A DNA stretch of 64,000 nt from Dendrocalamus latiflorus (GCA_017311315.1 CM029666.1:3334214-3398213), one strand, 5' to 3'; numbered from the stretch's first letter, positions 11,396 to 24,112 are shown. The notes: generated by a model from the letters alone, not told the origin. Numbers and translations are program-made.

Positions 11396-14290
11396 ATGGA
11401 CGCGCCGCCCCAGCCTCCGCGGCCTCCGTCCCCGCCCCCTCCCCCCGCGGCCGCCGCGTCCAGTAGGTACGGCGTGCACTTCTCCGCCTCCAGCTTCATC
11501 CAAGCGCCGCTCTCCGCGCTGCTCGAGTACTCCGGCATCCTCCGCGCCGACCCCGTCGGCGGGCCCCACCAGGTGGGGGGCGGCGGAGGCGAGGTGTCGA
11601 TCCGGATTGTGGGGGCCGGCGAGGCGGGGGCGTCGTCTGAGAGGGGGGAGGGGTTCGTGGAGGACGACGGGGAGGCCGCGAGGGCGCGCCTCTCCGCTCC
11701 AGCGCCGGCGACGGGCGGCGGGGAGGGTGGGAGGGAGTCCTCGTATCAGAGGTACGACATACAGCAGGTGGCGAGGTGGGTGGAGCAGATACTGCCCTTC
11801 TCCCTGCTGCTGCTCATCGTCTTCATCAGAGAGCACTTGCAAGGTCGTGCCCCCACCCACACAGCATCGATATGTTATCATGTGTTTGATGTATAGACGA
11901 TTGCATTCGTTTCTTTGTGTGAGAATCTTAGAGAAAATGTGGAATGCTGTCTAAGTTTGATTAGGGTTGTTTTGTGCAGGTTTCTTCGTGACGATTTGGA
12001 TTGCTGCGGTGATGTTCAAGTCCAACGATATCCTGCGCAAGCAGACTGCTTTGAAGGTCCATGCTTGTTTTGTCGACTCTTTGGTGTAACTTACCCATGG
12101 CTTAGTGTGACAAGAGTATTGAGTAATGAAATAAATCCAATTTGTTGAATGCTATCATGTTGCTTAGTTTTAATTTGGTCTAATGAAAATATTTGAGTGT
12201 AGCAAATTTTTGAATGATTGCGCTGGTGATATTTTAGTTATTTGGTCATATCACCACTGTACGGAGCATTTGCATGGATTTCCTGTATTCCAACACTCTC
12301 ATTCCATGCTTGTGTATTAGCAATCACTAGTGCCATGCTGTGCTTTGCACTTGTGTTGTGCTGTTGTCCAGTGATAAATTAAGTGGATTCCTTTGCTGCT
12401 TTATGACCTCTGACCTACACCCAACAAATGGCAATTGCTACATTGTCTATAAAATATAAATCGATAAGACTGCCCGTTAGTTTGAGATTTACTGCAGCAA
12501 TTGCTACATTATCTATTCCTGAAATTGCTTGAGAGTTTTGTTTGTATAGGGATTTGTAAGTATATGCGTATCGCTGACTTTCCCAGCATGCTCGTTACAA
12601 CAATCCATGAGCTTTGTTGCTTTTGATCTCTCTGTTATTGAAATTATAGTGCTTAACTATGATCTTTTTGCCATTTTGCTAATTTTGCTTGTTTTCTTCG
12701 CTTGCTGCAGGGGGAGAGAGAAATTTCCGTTCTTGTTGGGATTACTATATTATTTGCCGTTCATGTATTAGGAGTTTACTGGTTTTACAAGAATGGTGAC
12801 CTTATAAGACCTCTGGTGATGCTTCCTCCAAAAGAAATACCACCATTTTGGCATGCCATATTCATCATCTTGGTGAATGGTATTTTCTTTTCTCTTATGG
12901 TGCTTGAACATATTTAGTTTTTGGTGCTGAGATGGTTTGTAAATTCACACTGTTGATATCAGTAAAGTCATACTGCCTGACCACATTTAGTTTTTGGCAC
13001 TAGTCTTTCATGTTGTGATCTGGCTCAAGTGGTCACTTGGATTTACTTCATTTGGATAATATGTACCACCAAATTGGGTTGTTTTCTATGTCGCAAGTGG
13101 TAACGTGTCCCTATACATCAAACACAGCCATTTATATTCAATGGTTGACATAGGTCAAATTAGCCATACTGTCTTTAGAAGTGAGACTTTCTTCATAAAG
13201 TTTTTAATCACGTGGGTTTCTTCTTAATTTTATGCAGATACAATGGTGCGCCAAACTGCTATGGTCGTCAAGTGCATGCTACTGATGTACTACAAGAACA
13301 GCAAAGGCCGTAGCTATCGCAGGCAGGTAGGCCATTCTACGTTTGTAACTGGAGATTTTTCTGTGATGTATCTTGGTGTGTTTTTCCCTAAATAGCTCCA
13401 GGTGCAGTGCTATTGTTTCTGTATAATTGGGGAGCTATAACCGATTTTTCCATTTGTTCAGGGTCAAATGTTAACAGTTGTGGAATATTTTCTACTTCTG
13501 TACCGTGCATTATTGCCTACTCCTGTATGGTACCGTTTTTTCCTAAACAAGGAGTATGGAAGTCTCTTTTCTTCTCTAACCACTGGATTGTATCTTACTT
13601 TCAAGTTGACATCTGTTGTGGAAAAGGTGCTATACCTTCCGTGTCATAATCTCAGAAGTTATACTGAGTGGATGCCTTCTAACACTCAAATGTTTCTTTG
13701 CCAGGTTCAATCTTTTTTGGCAGCATTGAGAGCGTTGTCTAACAAAGACTTTCATTATGGTTCATATGCAACGAGTGAGCAGGTAACTAACATGCTTTAA
13801 GCACTAAGCAGTGGTTGGTTGTCTCTTGTCACTGAATTTCCAGAAGTAATGATGGCTTGTGAAATATGCATTGCATGGGACATTGCATAGTGGTAACTTT
13901 TGACTACACATTTTTTCTTGACTACCTATACGGTGTGTGTGGATTCAGGTTATTGCTGCTGGAGATATGTGTGCTATATGCCAAGAAAAGATGCACACTC
14001 CCATTCTGTTGCGTTGTAAACATATCTTCTGTGAGGATTGTGTCTCTGAATGGTAATCCACAGGCATTTCGCCCCCTCTCCCTCTAGTTGCCATTTGATC
14101 TTTCTTTCACCTTTGACATCATTTGTCAATTTCATGTTTTTAACTTCCTTCCAGACAGTAGTAACACTTTGTGGATGATGGCAGGTTTGAGAGAGAGCGG
14201 ACATGCCCACTGTGCAGGGCATTGGTGAAACCAGCTGACCTCCGGTCTTTTGGCGATGGTTCAACAAGCCTCTTTTTCCCGCTATTCTAG
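11396..14290 (+). CDS. Multi-pass membrane RING-type E3 ubiquitin ligase (RNFT1/2-like)
   Basis: Eight exons: 11396-11843, 11980-12056, 12711-12879, 13238-13326, 13462-13626, 13705-13782, 13949-14052 and 14185-14290, all joined in frame (411 aa). The first ~100 residues are Pro- and Gly-rich and disordered. Several hydrophobic segments follow, starting at about residue 130 (ILPFSLLLLIVFI) and continuing through exons 2-5. The C-terminus holds a C3HC4 RING: C-x2-C-x11-C-x1-H-x2-C-x2-C-x10-C-x2-C, split between exons 7 and 8. A membrane region followed by a C-terminal RING matches the RNFT family of membrane-bound ligases, which act in protein quality control in animals; the plant role is not settled. 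All eight zinc ligands are present, so it should be active. The start at 11396 is the first Met in the frame after the leader. Its promoter overlaps the repeat-rich ground left of 11100. Confidence 0.92.
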
Positions 14291-14559
14291 GCAACTGAAG
14301 CCTCTACTCTGTGCAGATAAGCAGATGTTAGGTGGGTGTGCGTGTGTGTTCGCACTTGCGAGCAGAGCAGCCCGGTGTGGTGCTGAATTAATCTCTACAC
14401 GTCTTTCCCAACTGAAGGACACGAGATGCGTGTTTTGGAGTGAGCATATTACCCCCTGTACAGGCTCTTGCGGGATATGCTTGAGCACATCACTATAAGG
14501 CAATTTTCCTGATCATATACGAGTTACATAAATTAAAGCAAGAAGACCACTTTACCCCC

Positions 14560-15620
14560 CCTCAATTTATGACTCTGGTTCAATTTACACCCTTACCTAC
14601 AAAATCATTCACTTTTCATCCCGCAACTAGTAACCTGGTGCAAATTGTCTCTTGTCCATAACCCACCCTATTTTGGCCGACATGGCATCCATATGTTTTA
14701 GTTTTACTGACATAGTGTCCAAGTACACGAGGATAGCCGAGGTGGTATCTTCTTATCTCTGGCTGTATCTCAGGCTCTAAGCTTTCAACAAAACCTAACA
14801 CTTGCTTCCTTCCTCCCTAATACGCATGGACACCAATGCTTTTTGGCTTCTACCAAGGCTACCGCTCTCACAGCAGTCACCTCCCTCTCCCCATCTCTCT
14901 ACTTCGTGCAAAGTTCCCAACACTACGCGGAGGTGCAGCGGCTGTGGTGGACAGCATTGCGAAGGTGTAGCAGCTGTGGTGGACATGGAGGACAGCATTG
15001 ACAAGTGCGTGCACGACCATGCCGTCATGGAGGTGGCTTGTTGCCCATGTTGCTCTGCCCGTGTGCTGCTTGCACTGGAACTCATCGGATGCCGAGATCG
15101 ACAACACAACAACGGTTCGTCGGACTTGAGGAAGAAGATGCAATCGATGACGACTTAGTGGGCAAATGCACAAATTTGTTAGGGATTTTGTTGACAAGGT
15201 TGAGAGATGCCTCCCAATGTGAGGATTTGGACTATGGTCCAACGAATGAGGATATCGGGTGATGATGGCTAGATCAGGTCAGATTCCAATGGTGGCAAGA
15301 GCAGCGGAGTTGGGGCTAGGCAAGAAAGTGTCGATGCGCGCAAGGTCCATGGTGGTTGGGTTGGAAAATGGTAGCGAGACCAGATTCATCCGGATCTACA
15401 TCATCGGGGAGCAGAGTGGCGTCGCTCGAACGAAAGAGGGGAAATGTCTCTATAGGGGGGTGGGGAGCAAGAAGACTGTAAACTCACATGAATGCTATGC
15501 CATCAAACTTGAACACGTAGATGACAACTCAGTTAAAACTGGAGTGGTTTTAGGTGAAGGGGACGATTTGCACCGGTTTTGCTAGTCGGAGGTGAAAAGT
15601 GAACAATTTTATAGTTAAAA
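14560..15620. mobile_element. Long-inverted-repeat element (possibly Mutator-like) downstream of the RING gene
   Basis: Positions 14600-14655 and 15556-15615 are imperfect inverted repeats sharing ATTCACTTTTCA, AACTAG and GGTGCAAAT blocks in the same order. Between them (about 14800-15530) is a GC-rich stretch with short plus-strand frames, one rich in Cys and His, but none is long or recognisable. It may be captured gene sequence. The exact termini and target duplication are not resolved. Confidence 0.5.
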
Positions 15621-17137
15621 GTACTAAGTCCGCACCAAAGAGCTTAAGCTTCTGACTTTGGTTGTTGGCTTTTGACTGAAAGTATACCGTAGCGGATGTT
15701 GGTTTTTTCTGAATCATTCAACTCAAAGAAAATAAAAAAAATAAAAAACCTTTATATTATGACCTGTGTATTGTTCATGCCATGTCGTACCTAGGCTGGG
15801 CCAACAGTATCGTGCCTTAGACCGGCATAGTTTGCCCGACTTGTTTGGCCAGGTCTAGAAGGCGGAGAACGAGAGGTTGTGCAATGATACATGCCATGTT
15901 CTTTTGAGTTTTTAGGGTGGCTTTTGGCTTTAGCTTCTTCGAAAGCCGGAATAAACGGGACGACTTCTTCAAGTGGCCTTTTGAAACCGCTTCTCCAAAC
16001 GGCTTCCTGAGCCCACCAATGCGTGTGTTGTTCGCGTTAACATCTCCACTGTCTGCCACCGTCTCAGAAAGCGCAGTCAAAGTCGTCAGAAGCAATTAAA
16101 AGCCATCAACCATTGTATAAAAGAACAAGACCATATTCTTGTTAATTTTTAATTTGAGGTACTTTGAGAGCTATAAATAGAAAGGCATCTGATTCCTAAG
16201 GGTGTTTGGTGTGATGCCTAATCTTACCAAGTCTAACTTTAGTTATGCCACAATTCCTTAGGCATATGTTTAGTTTGTTGCCACAATTATGTCTTGCCAC
16301 ATTTTCTTAGCCCCGGACCCATATGTCATAGTTCGTTTCATGACTAACTTTGGTCCTGCTTCAAACGGTTGTAGATTCTGGTTTTTTAGCTTTTGGTTTA
16401 TTTAAACTAGAACCTATTTGAAACATGTCGTCTTCTAATTTTAATAAATTTTGGTTTTTTGGTTTTTCTTTTTTCTTATTTTTTTGCGCTGTCTATGACA
16501 ATATAACAGTTTTTTCTAAATTTTTTCTTATTTTTCTCAAAAAAACTAACGGTCATTACGGTGCAATTTTAGCCAAAAATCACAACAAAAACTTAAAGAC
16601 AAGCTAGTTGGAGCACCACCTTTGTCTAATTTGTGGCCATGGTTTTATTCACCATATTTTTTGTGGCATACCACATTTTGACTAAGCTTAGGTTCGACAA
16701 ATTTAGCCACTTGGAGAGTTTCTACCAAGGTGTAAGGAGCAGCAGTGTCACGCTAGAGTGTGGAGCTAATCACGAAGGACATTATGCCATCTCGAAGCAT
16801 GAAAACCCATTCGTTCACAAGAACAGGCCCCGAAAAATAATGAGGAATTAACGATATGGTTAGGGTGGAGGTTAATTGCAGTTCACGCACCCATGAATCC
16901 ATTCCATCGTATACATTCTTTCCGCAGAAGAGTCGTCGCCCCTTTGTACGGCATTTGGTTTGCGGTATCAAGTTAGATAAAATCGTGCCATCCAAAATAG
17001 CATAGTTCGTTCAATTTTATCAAGAATATGATACAATATTTGAACGAAATATTCTTCACTAAATTAACTAAATGAAACTATCTTATTTAGGATGGAACTA
17101 TTCCATCGTACCAACCAAACAAGTGAATAATAATACC
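15621..17137. other. Intergenic with nested repeats
   Basis: About 16345-16618 is a minus-sense copy of the dispersed repeat family described at 6700-8709. It sits inside another repeat-like segment (about 16200-16700). No gene is supported. Confidence 0.45.
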
Positions 17138-17144
17138 TTATATA
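17138..17144 (+). promoter_or_regulatory. Possible TATA box of ATG18
   Basis: TTATATA lies about 60 bp before the pyrimidine- and GC-rich leader that begins near 17205. The position is plausible; start sites cannot be proven from sequence. Confidence 0.35.
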
Positions 17145-17199
17145 GGATGAAATCGTTGTATTAACTTTTCTCTCTTTCACGAGAAAGAAGAAGAAAATC

Positions 17200-18196
17200 A
17201 AGAACATTTGTGCAACGTGCCTTTCTTCCTCGCCGACTCGCCTTTCCTCCGTTGCTTGCCTTGCCTACCTAGGCTTCCCTCCCTCCCCAGTCCCCATCCC
17301 TTCCCCCCTTCCGCCGCGCGCACTCGCCTCTCCGCCGCATCCGCGTCGCCAGCCGCCGAGCCCGCGAGCGCAGGAGGTACGCCGTGTTCTCTTCCATCCC
17401 GTGTCCTCCTCCGAAGCCCGGGGGTTCGGATCTCCCTTGCGTGCTGTGCCGTGCCGATTTGGTGCTTCTGGAACCTTCCGCGGCTATCGATTTTGTTTGG
17501 GGTTCGGGATCCTCTGCCGCTGCTCGGTCTCTGCTATGCTAGGGTTCCCTTCCCTTCTCACGGAGGCTCGATCGGGAGGTGCTGCCATCGCTTCGCCGAT
17601 TGGTTTGAGCGTTCCGCGATCCGGGTGGCGCCGGCGCGGATCGCGCGGGTTTGAACCGAAACTAAAAAAAAGATTTTAGAGTGTATCGCGACAGTTAGTG
17701 GAGTAGGAGGGCGTTAATCGATCGTCCTGTTGGATTGGTAGCACTGCAGCTACGCGAGTAGAATTGTGCGATCGTGTGATCTTTTTAGCAAGTCGATCAC
17801 ACACTCTTGTAACAGGTTTGAGCACCGCGATACAATATGCACAGCCCAATAATCTGAGGTTCCCGCGTGCATCGAGCTCCACTAGTCGTCTTTTCCTGCA
17901 GTGCACGCGACGGTCTGATAATCGTTGGCATTGCGTCTAGAGTTCAACCCATGCTTGAAAGATTAGTATTTTTGGTTTGGGACGAAGTTTGAATGATTTG
18001 CTCGCTTCACTCATTGTAAGTAAGGTGTTTCTCTGTTTTTGGTTTTTAGCTGCTTTTGATGTTTTATCCTTGCTGCATGCTCTACCAAGGCGTAACTGTT
18101 GATTCTTTCTCGCTGTTGCTCACACAGCGACAATCTTCGGTGTAGCTGAGCTCGTTGCATTTTGGAGTAGATTGGTTTGCCTTGTCTGCCCTCCTC
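17200..18196 (+). other. ATG18 5' leader with an intron
   Basis: A GC-rich, CT-rich leader runs to a donor after CAGGAG (exon end 17376). An acceptor at CACACAG (18121-18127) rejoins 69 nt of leader before the ATG at 18197. The leader intron would be 751 bp. First introns in the leader are common in plant housekeeping genes. Confidence 0.6.
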
Positions 18197-20654
18197 ATGA
18201 GCTCACAAGTCTCAACGTCACGGGGTTTACACCCCCTAGGCCAGCCTGGGACATTTGATTCCCCTCACACATGGCCACTATCAGCACCAACGAGCCAGGC
18301 TGAAGCAGGTGGCGGTGATGACCCGGAGGTCAAGCTGTTGTCGGTTTCTTGGAATCAGGACTTTGGTTGCTTCGCTGCTGGTACCAGCAATGGCTTCAGG
18401 ATCTTTAACTGCGACCCTTTTAAGGAAACTTTCAGGAGGGATCTTAAGAGTGGTGGGTTTGGGATTGTTGAGATGCTGTTCCGTTGCAACATCCTTGCTC
18501 TTGTAGGCGGTGGCTCCAATTCGCAGTATCCGCCGAACAAGGTGATGATCTGGGATGATCACCAGAGCCGTTGTATTGGAGAGTTTGCCTTCCGCTCAGA
18601 TGTTCGGGCTGTAAAACTGGGGAAGGACTACATTGTGATTGTTCTTGAGCGGAAGATATACGTTTACAACTTCACGGATTTGAAGCTGCTATATCAGATT
18701 GAGACACAGTCAAATCCCAAAGGATTGTGCTGCCTCTCTCATCATTCCAATACTTCAGTGTTAGCCTGCCCTGGGCTGCAACAGGGACATGTTCGGGTAG
18801 AGCATTTTGGGCTGAAGGTGACAAAGACGATCACAGCTCATGATTCACACATTTCTTGCATGGCATTGACCATGGATGGTCTCCTACTGGCAACAGCAAG
18901 CATGAAGGGTACTTTGATCAGAATATTCAATACAATGGATGGGACTCGCCTGCAAGAGGTGAGAAATATTCTCTGTCACTCTCTATGATGATATCTTGGA
19001 TGATTCTTCTTTTGTTCCATGACATCCCTTTTGTGAATAAACAGCAGGGGATTTTTTTTTTTTGCTTCTTGAGTTTTTGCCTCACCATTGTTTGTAGTAT
19101 ATGTAATTGGTGGATGTTTAGCATGAGCCTGTAATGATCTATATGTCTCAACGACTTGTAGGTGCGCAGAGGGCTTGACAAAGCAGAGATATACAGCATT
19201 GCGCTATCGTCCAATGTGCAGTGGTTGGCAGTGTCCAGTGACAAAGGAACAGTTCACATTTTCAGTCTGAGAGTCAGAGTTGCTGGGGAAGATGCAAGTA
19301 ACGAGCACCGTAGTCTTGAAGGTCCAAGGATGGATCACCAGAACTCTTCTAGTTCTATGGACCCTCTTATACAAACAAACACTGGATCCAATGCGAGCTC
19401 ATCATTGTCTTTTATGAAAGGTTAAAATGTTACTCTTGTTTGCATTGTTTCTTAGCTGCTCTGATCTGGATCTCATGTGAATCCTGTGTAGTTTTTGGCA
19501 TAAATGAAAAAGTCAAAATTTGTTAACTTCTATATGGCTTGATCTAATCCATTCATCCATTGCTCAATACAAAGAAGCCATTGCACAGAAGATTGGAAGA
19601 CATTAACTGGCTGCACAGTTTTCTGAAATTTTGCATGTTGCTATCAAGTGATGTGATGAATATTCAGTCTAGCTTTTGGTTGAAAGGTATCTGAAAATAT
19701 AACATTTCAACTTTATTTACGATTTAATAAAAAATTAAAAATGATGTGAAGTGTTTAAGGAGTGATGTCAACACATAAGATCAGGAAAGCTGTTCAAGTA
19801 GCAAGAGCACATGTGTTATTTATCAACTCTACATGATTCTCTTTAAAACCTATTGGATTATTATGTATATATGTTGAGACTATTCTTTTGTCCAATTTTA
19901 TAATCTTTAAGGTTTTGGGTTGGCTTCTCAAAGAACTCAAGTCATTAACTTATCCGTGCTGAATTTCTCCAGTAATTCTGCCGAAGTATTTCAGTTCAGA
20001 GTGGTCATTTGCTCAGTTCCATTTACCAGAAGTGACATGCTACAAAGTGGCTTTTGGCGCTCAAAACACTGTGATGATTGTTGGCCTGGATGGCAGGTAC
20101 TCACCTCTATGGACTTAATTTTATTTACAAGATTGTCCTGTCTGCAAAATGTTTACATCGTATGGTGCCTTTGTTTGGCAAAAGTTCATCTATCTGAGCT
20201 CATTATTCAAAAAAGAAACATAGAAATGAAATATACACCTGTAGCGCATTTTGTAGTCAACCTTTTCTGTTAATAGTCATCGCACAGGTATAGTTCTGTA
20301 GCTATGTGGAATTTTCACTACATAGTGTCGCGTAAATTGTGTCATATATCGCTACAGAAAAATACATTAGTCAATAGAAAAAAAGGACAGTTTACGGTGC
20401 AGCATAAAAAAGGGGTTTCCGTGTGCTAATTTATTAAATTTATCAGGTATTTCTTCTCTAGCAAATGGATGACACAGCATCTTCCTCCTGCATTTGTTGA
20501 AAGTTTTGCTGATTTCTCTTATTTCATCCACTTTGGCCTTTTCAGCTTCTACAGATGCAGCTTTGACCAAGTAAATGGCGGGCAGATGTTGCAGAAGGAA
20601 TATTTCCGGTTTCTGAAGTCTGACAGCCCTCCCGTGAGGACCTTGGCGGCCTGA
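18197..20654 (+). CDS. ATG18A: Autophagy protein ATG18 (WIPI/PROPPIN beta-propeller)
   Basis: Four exons: 18197-18958, 19162-19420, 19973-20096 and 20546-20654, joined in frame to 417 aa, the normal length for plant ATG18a. It is a seven-bladed WD40-like propeller that binds PI3P and PI(3,5)P2 on the forming autophagosome and works with ATG2 in lipid transfer. Visible features are the blade sequences LLSVSWNQDFGCFAAGTSNG and GLLLATASMKGTLIRIFN, the lipid-binding RRG motif (VRRGLDKAEIYS) at the exon 1-2 junction, and LPKYFSSEWSFAQFHLPEV in exon 3. A Ser/Asn-rich loop around residues 310-340 fits the variable blade-6 region. At the exon 2-3 junction the residues read KVILPKY where relatives usually have one more residue (GVLPKY); this may be a small junction shift. 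I chose the Met at 18197 because the upstream in-frame Met (18155) extends into leader sequence. The gene looks intact. Confidence 0.93.
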
Positions 20655-21290
20655 ACTACATGATGATATCATATCGCCCTCACGACGTGTACATACAAGG
20701 TTGTGCTCAGTCCATTGTATATAGACCGTCTTCTGACCGGCCAAGTTCTAGGTAGCCGAAATAAGGAGAGCCTGGGTAGTCGATCGCAACCTACTTTCGT
20801 TCCTATTTTGAAGTTGTCCTCCCATCGAAGTTGCAATCCCTTCTCTTTTTATGAACAAGAACATCCCTTTCTATACATAAAAGGTTCAAGAGGAATGCAA
20901 ATATGAGCTTGTGCGTCTGCAAGGCCGTAACATTTCTCACTCTCTCTTTCAGTAGCTCATTACTCTGGCTGTTACCTTAGCGTGCAATGCATTATTGGAT
21001 ACTGCATGCTGTGATATTGCTTCGTCACTCCATTGATGATTAGATCAATGACTCTATTCTTTTCAGTTTATATTCGAATGAAAAACAAAATATTCATTAA
21101 AAAAATTCTCGTCTGCACCCCCTCCCCCCCGCGCACACTTGGTGATAACAGTATTGTCCCAGTCATTTTCTGCTCGCATCATAAGTTTGCTTAATGTAAT
21201 TGATGGTCCAACTCTAACGCTTGTTGACCTGGTGATCATTTCGTGTTCGATTTGAAAATTTAAAAACCGAGGGGTGTGTTTGGCCTGTTT
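20655..21290 (+). other. ATG18 3' untranslated region and spacer
   Basis: Following the TGA (20652-20654) is ordinary mixed sequence, with an AT-rich stretch near 21070-21105 that could hold polyadenylation signals. No separate gene is supported. Confidence 0.45.
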
Positions 21291-21438
21291 GGTTCACATG
21301 CCTAGGCAGTGGCGGAGCCAGCCGATTTTCAGAGTTCGAGCAGAACTGGCCACCGTTCGGCTAGATGCCGACGTGGCTGACCCTTACTGGGTGCCGTCTC
21401 CCTGCTGGAAGCCTGGAGATCCTGTGTCACCGGACACC

Positions 21439-21647
21439 CAGTGGCGGAGCTAGAGCAAAATAGAGGGAGGTGCACCACTTCAAAACGAATGGGCTGGACA
21501 GGGCGAGTGAGGGTGTTTTTTGAGCTAAGGGTACACCATATTGGGTCAAGGGGGTGCACAAAGGATGAATATTTACTAGTAATAACTAAATTTTGTTTTG
21601 GAACCGGGTTCCTGGAACCCCCTCCGGCCCATGTGCCTCCGCCCCTG
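21439..21647. mobile_element. hAT-type MITE, 209 bp
   Basis: The exact 8-bp duplication CGGACACC occurs at 21431-21438 and 21648-21655. The ends read CAGTGGCGGAG and, reversed, CAGGGGCGGAG. Both features are diagnostic of hAT miniature elements. It has no coding capacity. A second CAGTGGCGGAGC end lies nearby at 21307-21318, perhaps a relic of a related copy into which this one inserted. Confidence 0.88.
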
Positions 21648-22289
21648 CGGACACCTGCACGTTAGAGGTGAAGAGGTAGTGGAGGAGCTCACCACAGAGC
21701 TCGGACGATGGCAAAGGTTCAATGGGGCTGCTCGCCGGCGAGCCAAGGCAGTTGCGTTAGGGTCGTCTGGCGGTGGCTCAGCCCCTGTGCCTAGGTGTCA
21801 AAGCAAACCTTGGTTCTGGCAATCAAAATGGGTCGGAAGGCTAAGAAAGTGTTATGCCACAATTACAGCAAGCAATCGAGCACCCGTAAAAAAAATGACA
21901 CTTCTCTTAGACTTGCAATGTTACGCATTAAGCCAAAAAGGTCCTCGCCACAAATTTGAGCTAAATTCTAAGAAATCTTATATCAGTTCAGGGCCGATTT
22001 TTGCGATGACCGCCGCTTCTTGCCTCAGCAACCGCGGCTGCCATGTTGCTCTGCTCGGTGGTGATTACGTCAGCCGTGTTGGCTATTTTCGGCGAAGTAA
22101 AAGACAATTGCAAGTGATATATATATAAAAAAACTTTTTTTTTTGAAAAACCGAAGGTATATATCAATAATAAAAAGGCTCATATCATGCTTAAACCTAT
22201 ATTCTTACGTTGCTGATTTAGTATGAGGATTTCGAAGTAGTAATGCTTGAAAATAAAAAAGGAAATGACATACAAAAATTAGTTAAACC

Positions 22290-22294
22290 AAAAA
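22290..22294 (-). terminator. RNA polymerase III terminator of tRNA-Cys
   Basis: The minus strand has TTTTT four bases past the 3' end of the tRNA. Confidence 0.8.
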
Positions 22295-22298
22295 GATA

Positions 22299-22369
22299 GG
22301 GCCCAACCGGGTTCGAACCGGTGACCTATTGATCTGCAGTCAATTGCTCTACCACTGAGCTATGGACCC
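22299..22369 (-). tRNA. trnC-GCA: tRNA-Cys (GCA)
   Basis: Minus-strand 71 nt. The 7-bp acceptor stem pairs GGGTCCA with TGGGCCC. The D arm is GCTCAGTGGTAGAGC, which also contains the A box. The anticodon loop CTGCAGA carries GCA, with a 5-bp stem ATTGA/TCAAT. The T arm ACCGGTTCGAACCCGGT contains the B box. All stems close. CCA is not encoded, as expected for a nuclear gene. It delivers cysteine at UGC/UGU codons. Confidence 0.96.
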
Positions 22370-22606
22370 AATTGTTGTACAAAGTTTCGTAATATATAAC
22401 TCACGCATTTGCTATTTCTGCAAAGCAGGCGAGAAGATCAAATTGTTGAAATGAAAATGTGTAAGATACGCACACAGCACATGCGTCTATTATCTAGATA
22501 TGACTTGACATCGTCCAATGTACGGGCGGGGAAAAGAAAAGGGATCGTATCAAACTCAAATTGATTAAGAACATGATAATTGAAGACAAAAACATTTTCA
22601 TTCTTA

Positions 22607-22952
22607 GATCATCTCCAATGTTGTGTTTTAGCCGGTTCAAATGAGGAGAGAGAAGGTATTAAATCGATTCAATACATTGGAAGATCAATTCCAACAAAAA
22701 AAAAATACATGGAACTAGACTCTACTCAGGAGTCGATTCAAAGTATTAAACAATTCATATAAGTATTAAATAACTACGTAGCAGAGAGTACGATTGAGAG
22801 AGGATATTATTATTTTATAGGTTTATAATGTAACGTGAGTCCCAGTTATTAATATGAATCCGTTCAATATATGAGAGAAAAATAAGTTTAGTTTCTAAAA
22901 TACTTATATAGCATAACTTTGAATCGACATTGGTTTAATACAGTAGATGCTC
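22607..22952. mobile_element. Tourist-like MITE, TTA-flanked
   Basis: TTA occurs at 22604-22606 and 22953-22955. The ends are GATCATCTCCAAT and, reversed, GAGCATCTACTGT, an imperfect inverted repeat. The body is AT-rich without coding capacity. A 3-bp TTA duplication fits PIF/Harbinger-derived elements. Confidence 0.55.
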
Positions 22953-23170
22953 TTACACCGTCCAATTCTCTCTCGAAACCAGAAGGAAATCAAACCTAAG
23001 ACACACAAGAAATCAAACCTAAGAACTCCATACATTGCACTTGCCCATGCATACATATACTAGCGCTCTATTCCGCAGCGGCGGCGGCATCAGAAGAAGG
23101 TAACAAGAAGTTGCGGACTATGTCGTGGAAGACCAAGATTCCTGCAAGAATTGATTTGCTTAATTCTTGC

Positions 23171-23268
23171 TGTATGTATGTATGTATGTATGTATGTATG
23201 TATGTATGTATGTATGTATGTATGTATGTATGTATGTATGTATGTATGTATGTATGTATGTATGTATG
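23171..23268. repeat. (TATG)n microsatellite
   Basis: About 24 near-perfect tandem copies of the 4-bp unit. The poly-IHTY frame across it is an artefact of the repeat. Confidence 0.97.
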
Positions 23269-24068
23269 CTATTCCATCGGTTAGACTTACATGATTAATT
23301 TGCAACTTTACGTGCACCTAGAGCTAGCGGAAGTAATAGGCATGTATATACTTTTGCACCTTACATGGCAGTTACTCGAGCTACAGCTTAATGGAGAATA
23401 TATTCTAGCAAGTGGTCGAAAGTTTAAAATTACTTAGTATTATTAAAATTTACCATGCAGTATAGCTTTGTAAAGAGTATACATATGCATGCATGGTCGA
23501 TTAAGGTAGTAATAACTGACAAACGAGGAAAATTAATCCTATCTAGCTAGCTTTTGAGGGAAACGCAACATGCATTCCTGTTGGTGATTGTATTCCAATG
23601 AGTAGTTCCATTAATAATTCCATGCATGGAGGATGCATAAAGCTTGCTCAAACCACTACACCTAATTATATAATCAAAATTGTATTGTTCCCATCCAGCT
23701 ACATGCTCTAGCTCTAATAAATTTTTTTAAAAACACTTCTGATATATAATAATTAATTAGGCCTGCATCATGCATGTGTGGAGAGAGAGTGCATATAGGA
23801 CAAGCTTGTGGCGGCCTCTGTTTGTATCTGCACCAATTTAAAACTTACGAAGGCTGTACCATCCCCTTGTTTAAGGCTTAAGTGCGTGCATAAGAAGACA
23901 TGCATATCATACTACTAAATTATCTTCAATGCAGAAAAGGAAATATGCTACGGCTAGCTAGCTAACCAGAACTAAAAGAAAGTAGTGCAAATGCAACTTG
24001 CGTGTATGATCAAATTATACAACAATGCATGCCTTACGTGTGCATGAATCTGCCTGCAGTATGCTGCA

Positions 24069-24112
24069 TTTGGTTCTTGATGAGGATTAATTTGGTTCTT
24101 GATGAGGATTAA
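24069..24112. repeat. Perfect 22-bp tandem duplication
   Basis: Two identical adjacent copies that contain GGTTCTTGATGAGG. Confidence 0.9.

Noticed and set aside
14802..15585. Short Cys-rich plus-strand frames
   Set aside because: No family match, no splice structure, and they lie between inverted arms. Treated as element interior.
21598..22128. 176-aa plus-strand frame downstream of ATG18
   Set aside because: It starts inside the hAT MITE and runs into AT-rich spacer, with no recognisable domain.
23090..23317. Frame with an IHTY repeat
   Set aside because: Direct translation of the TATG microsatellite.
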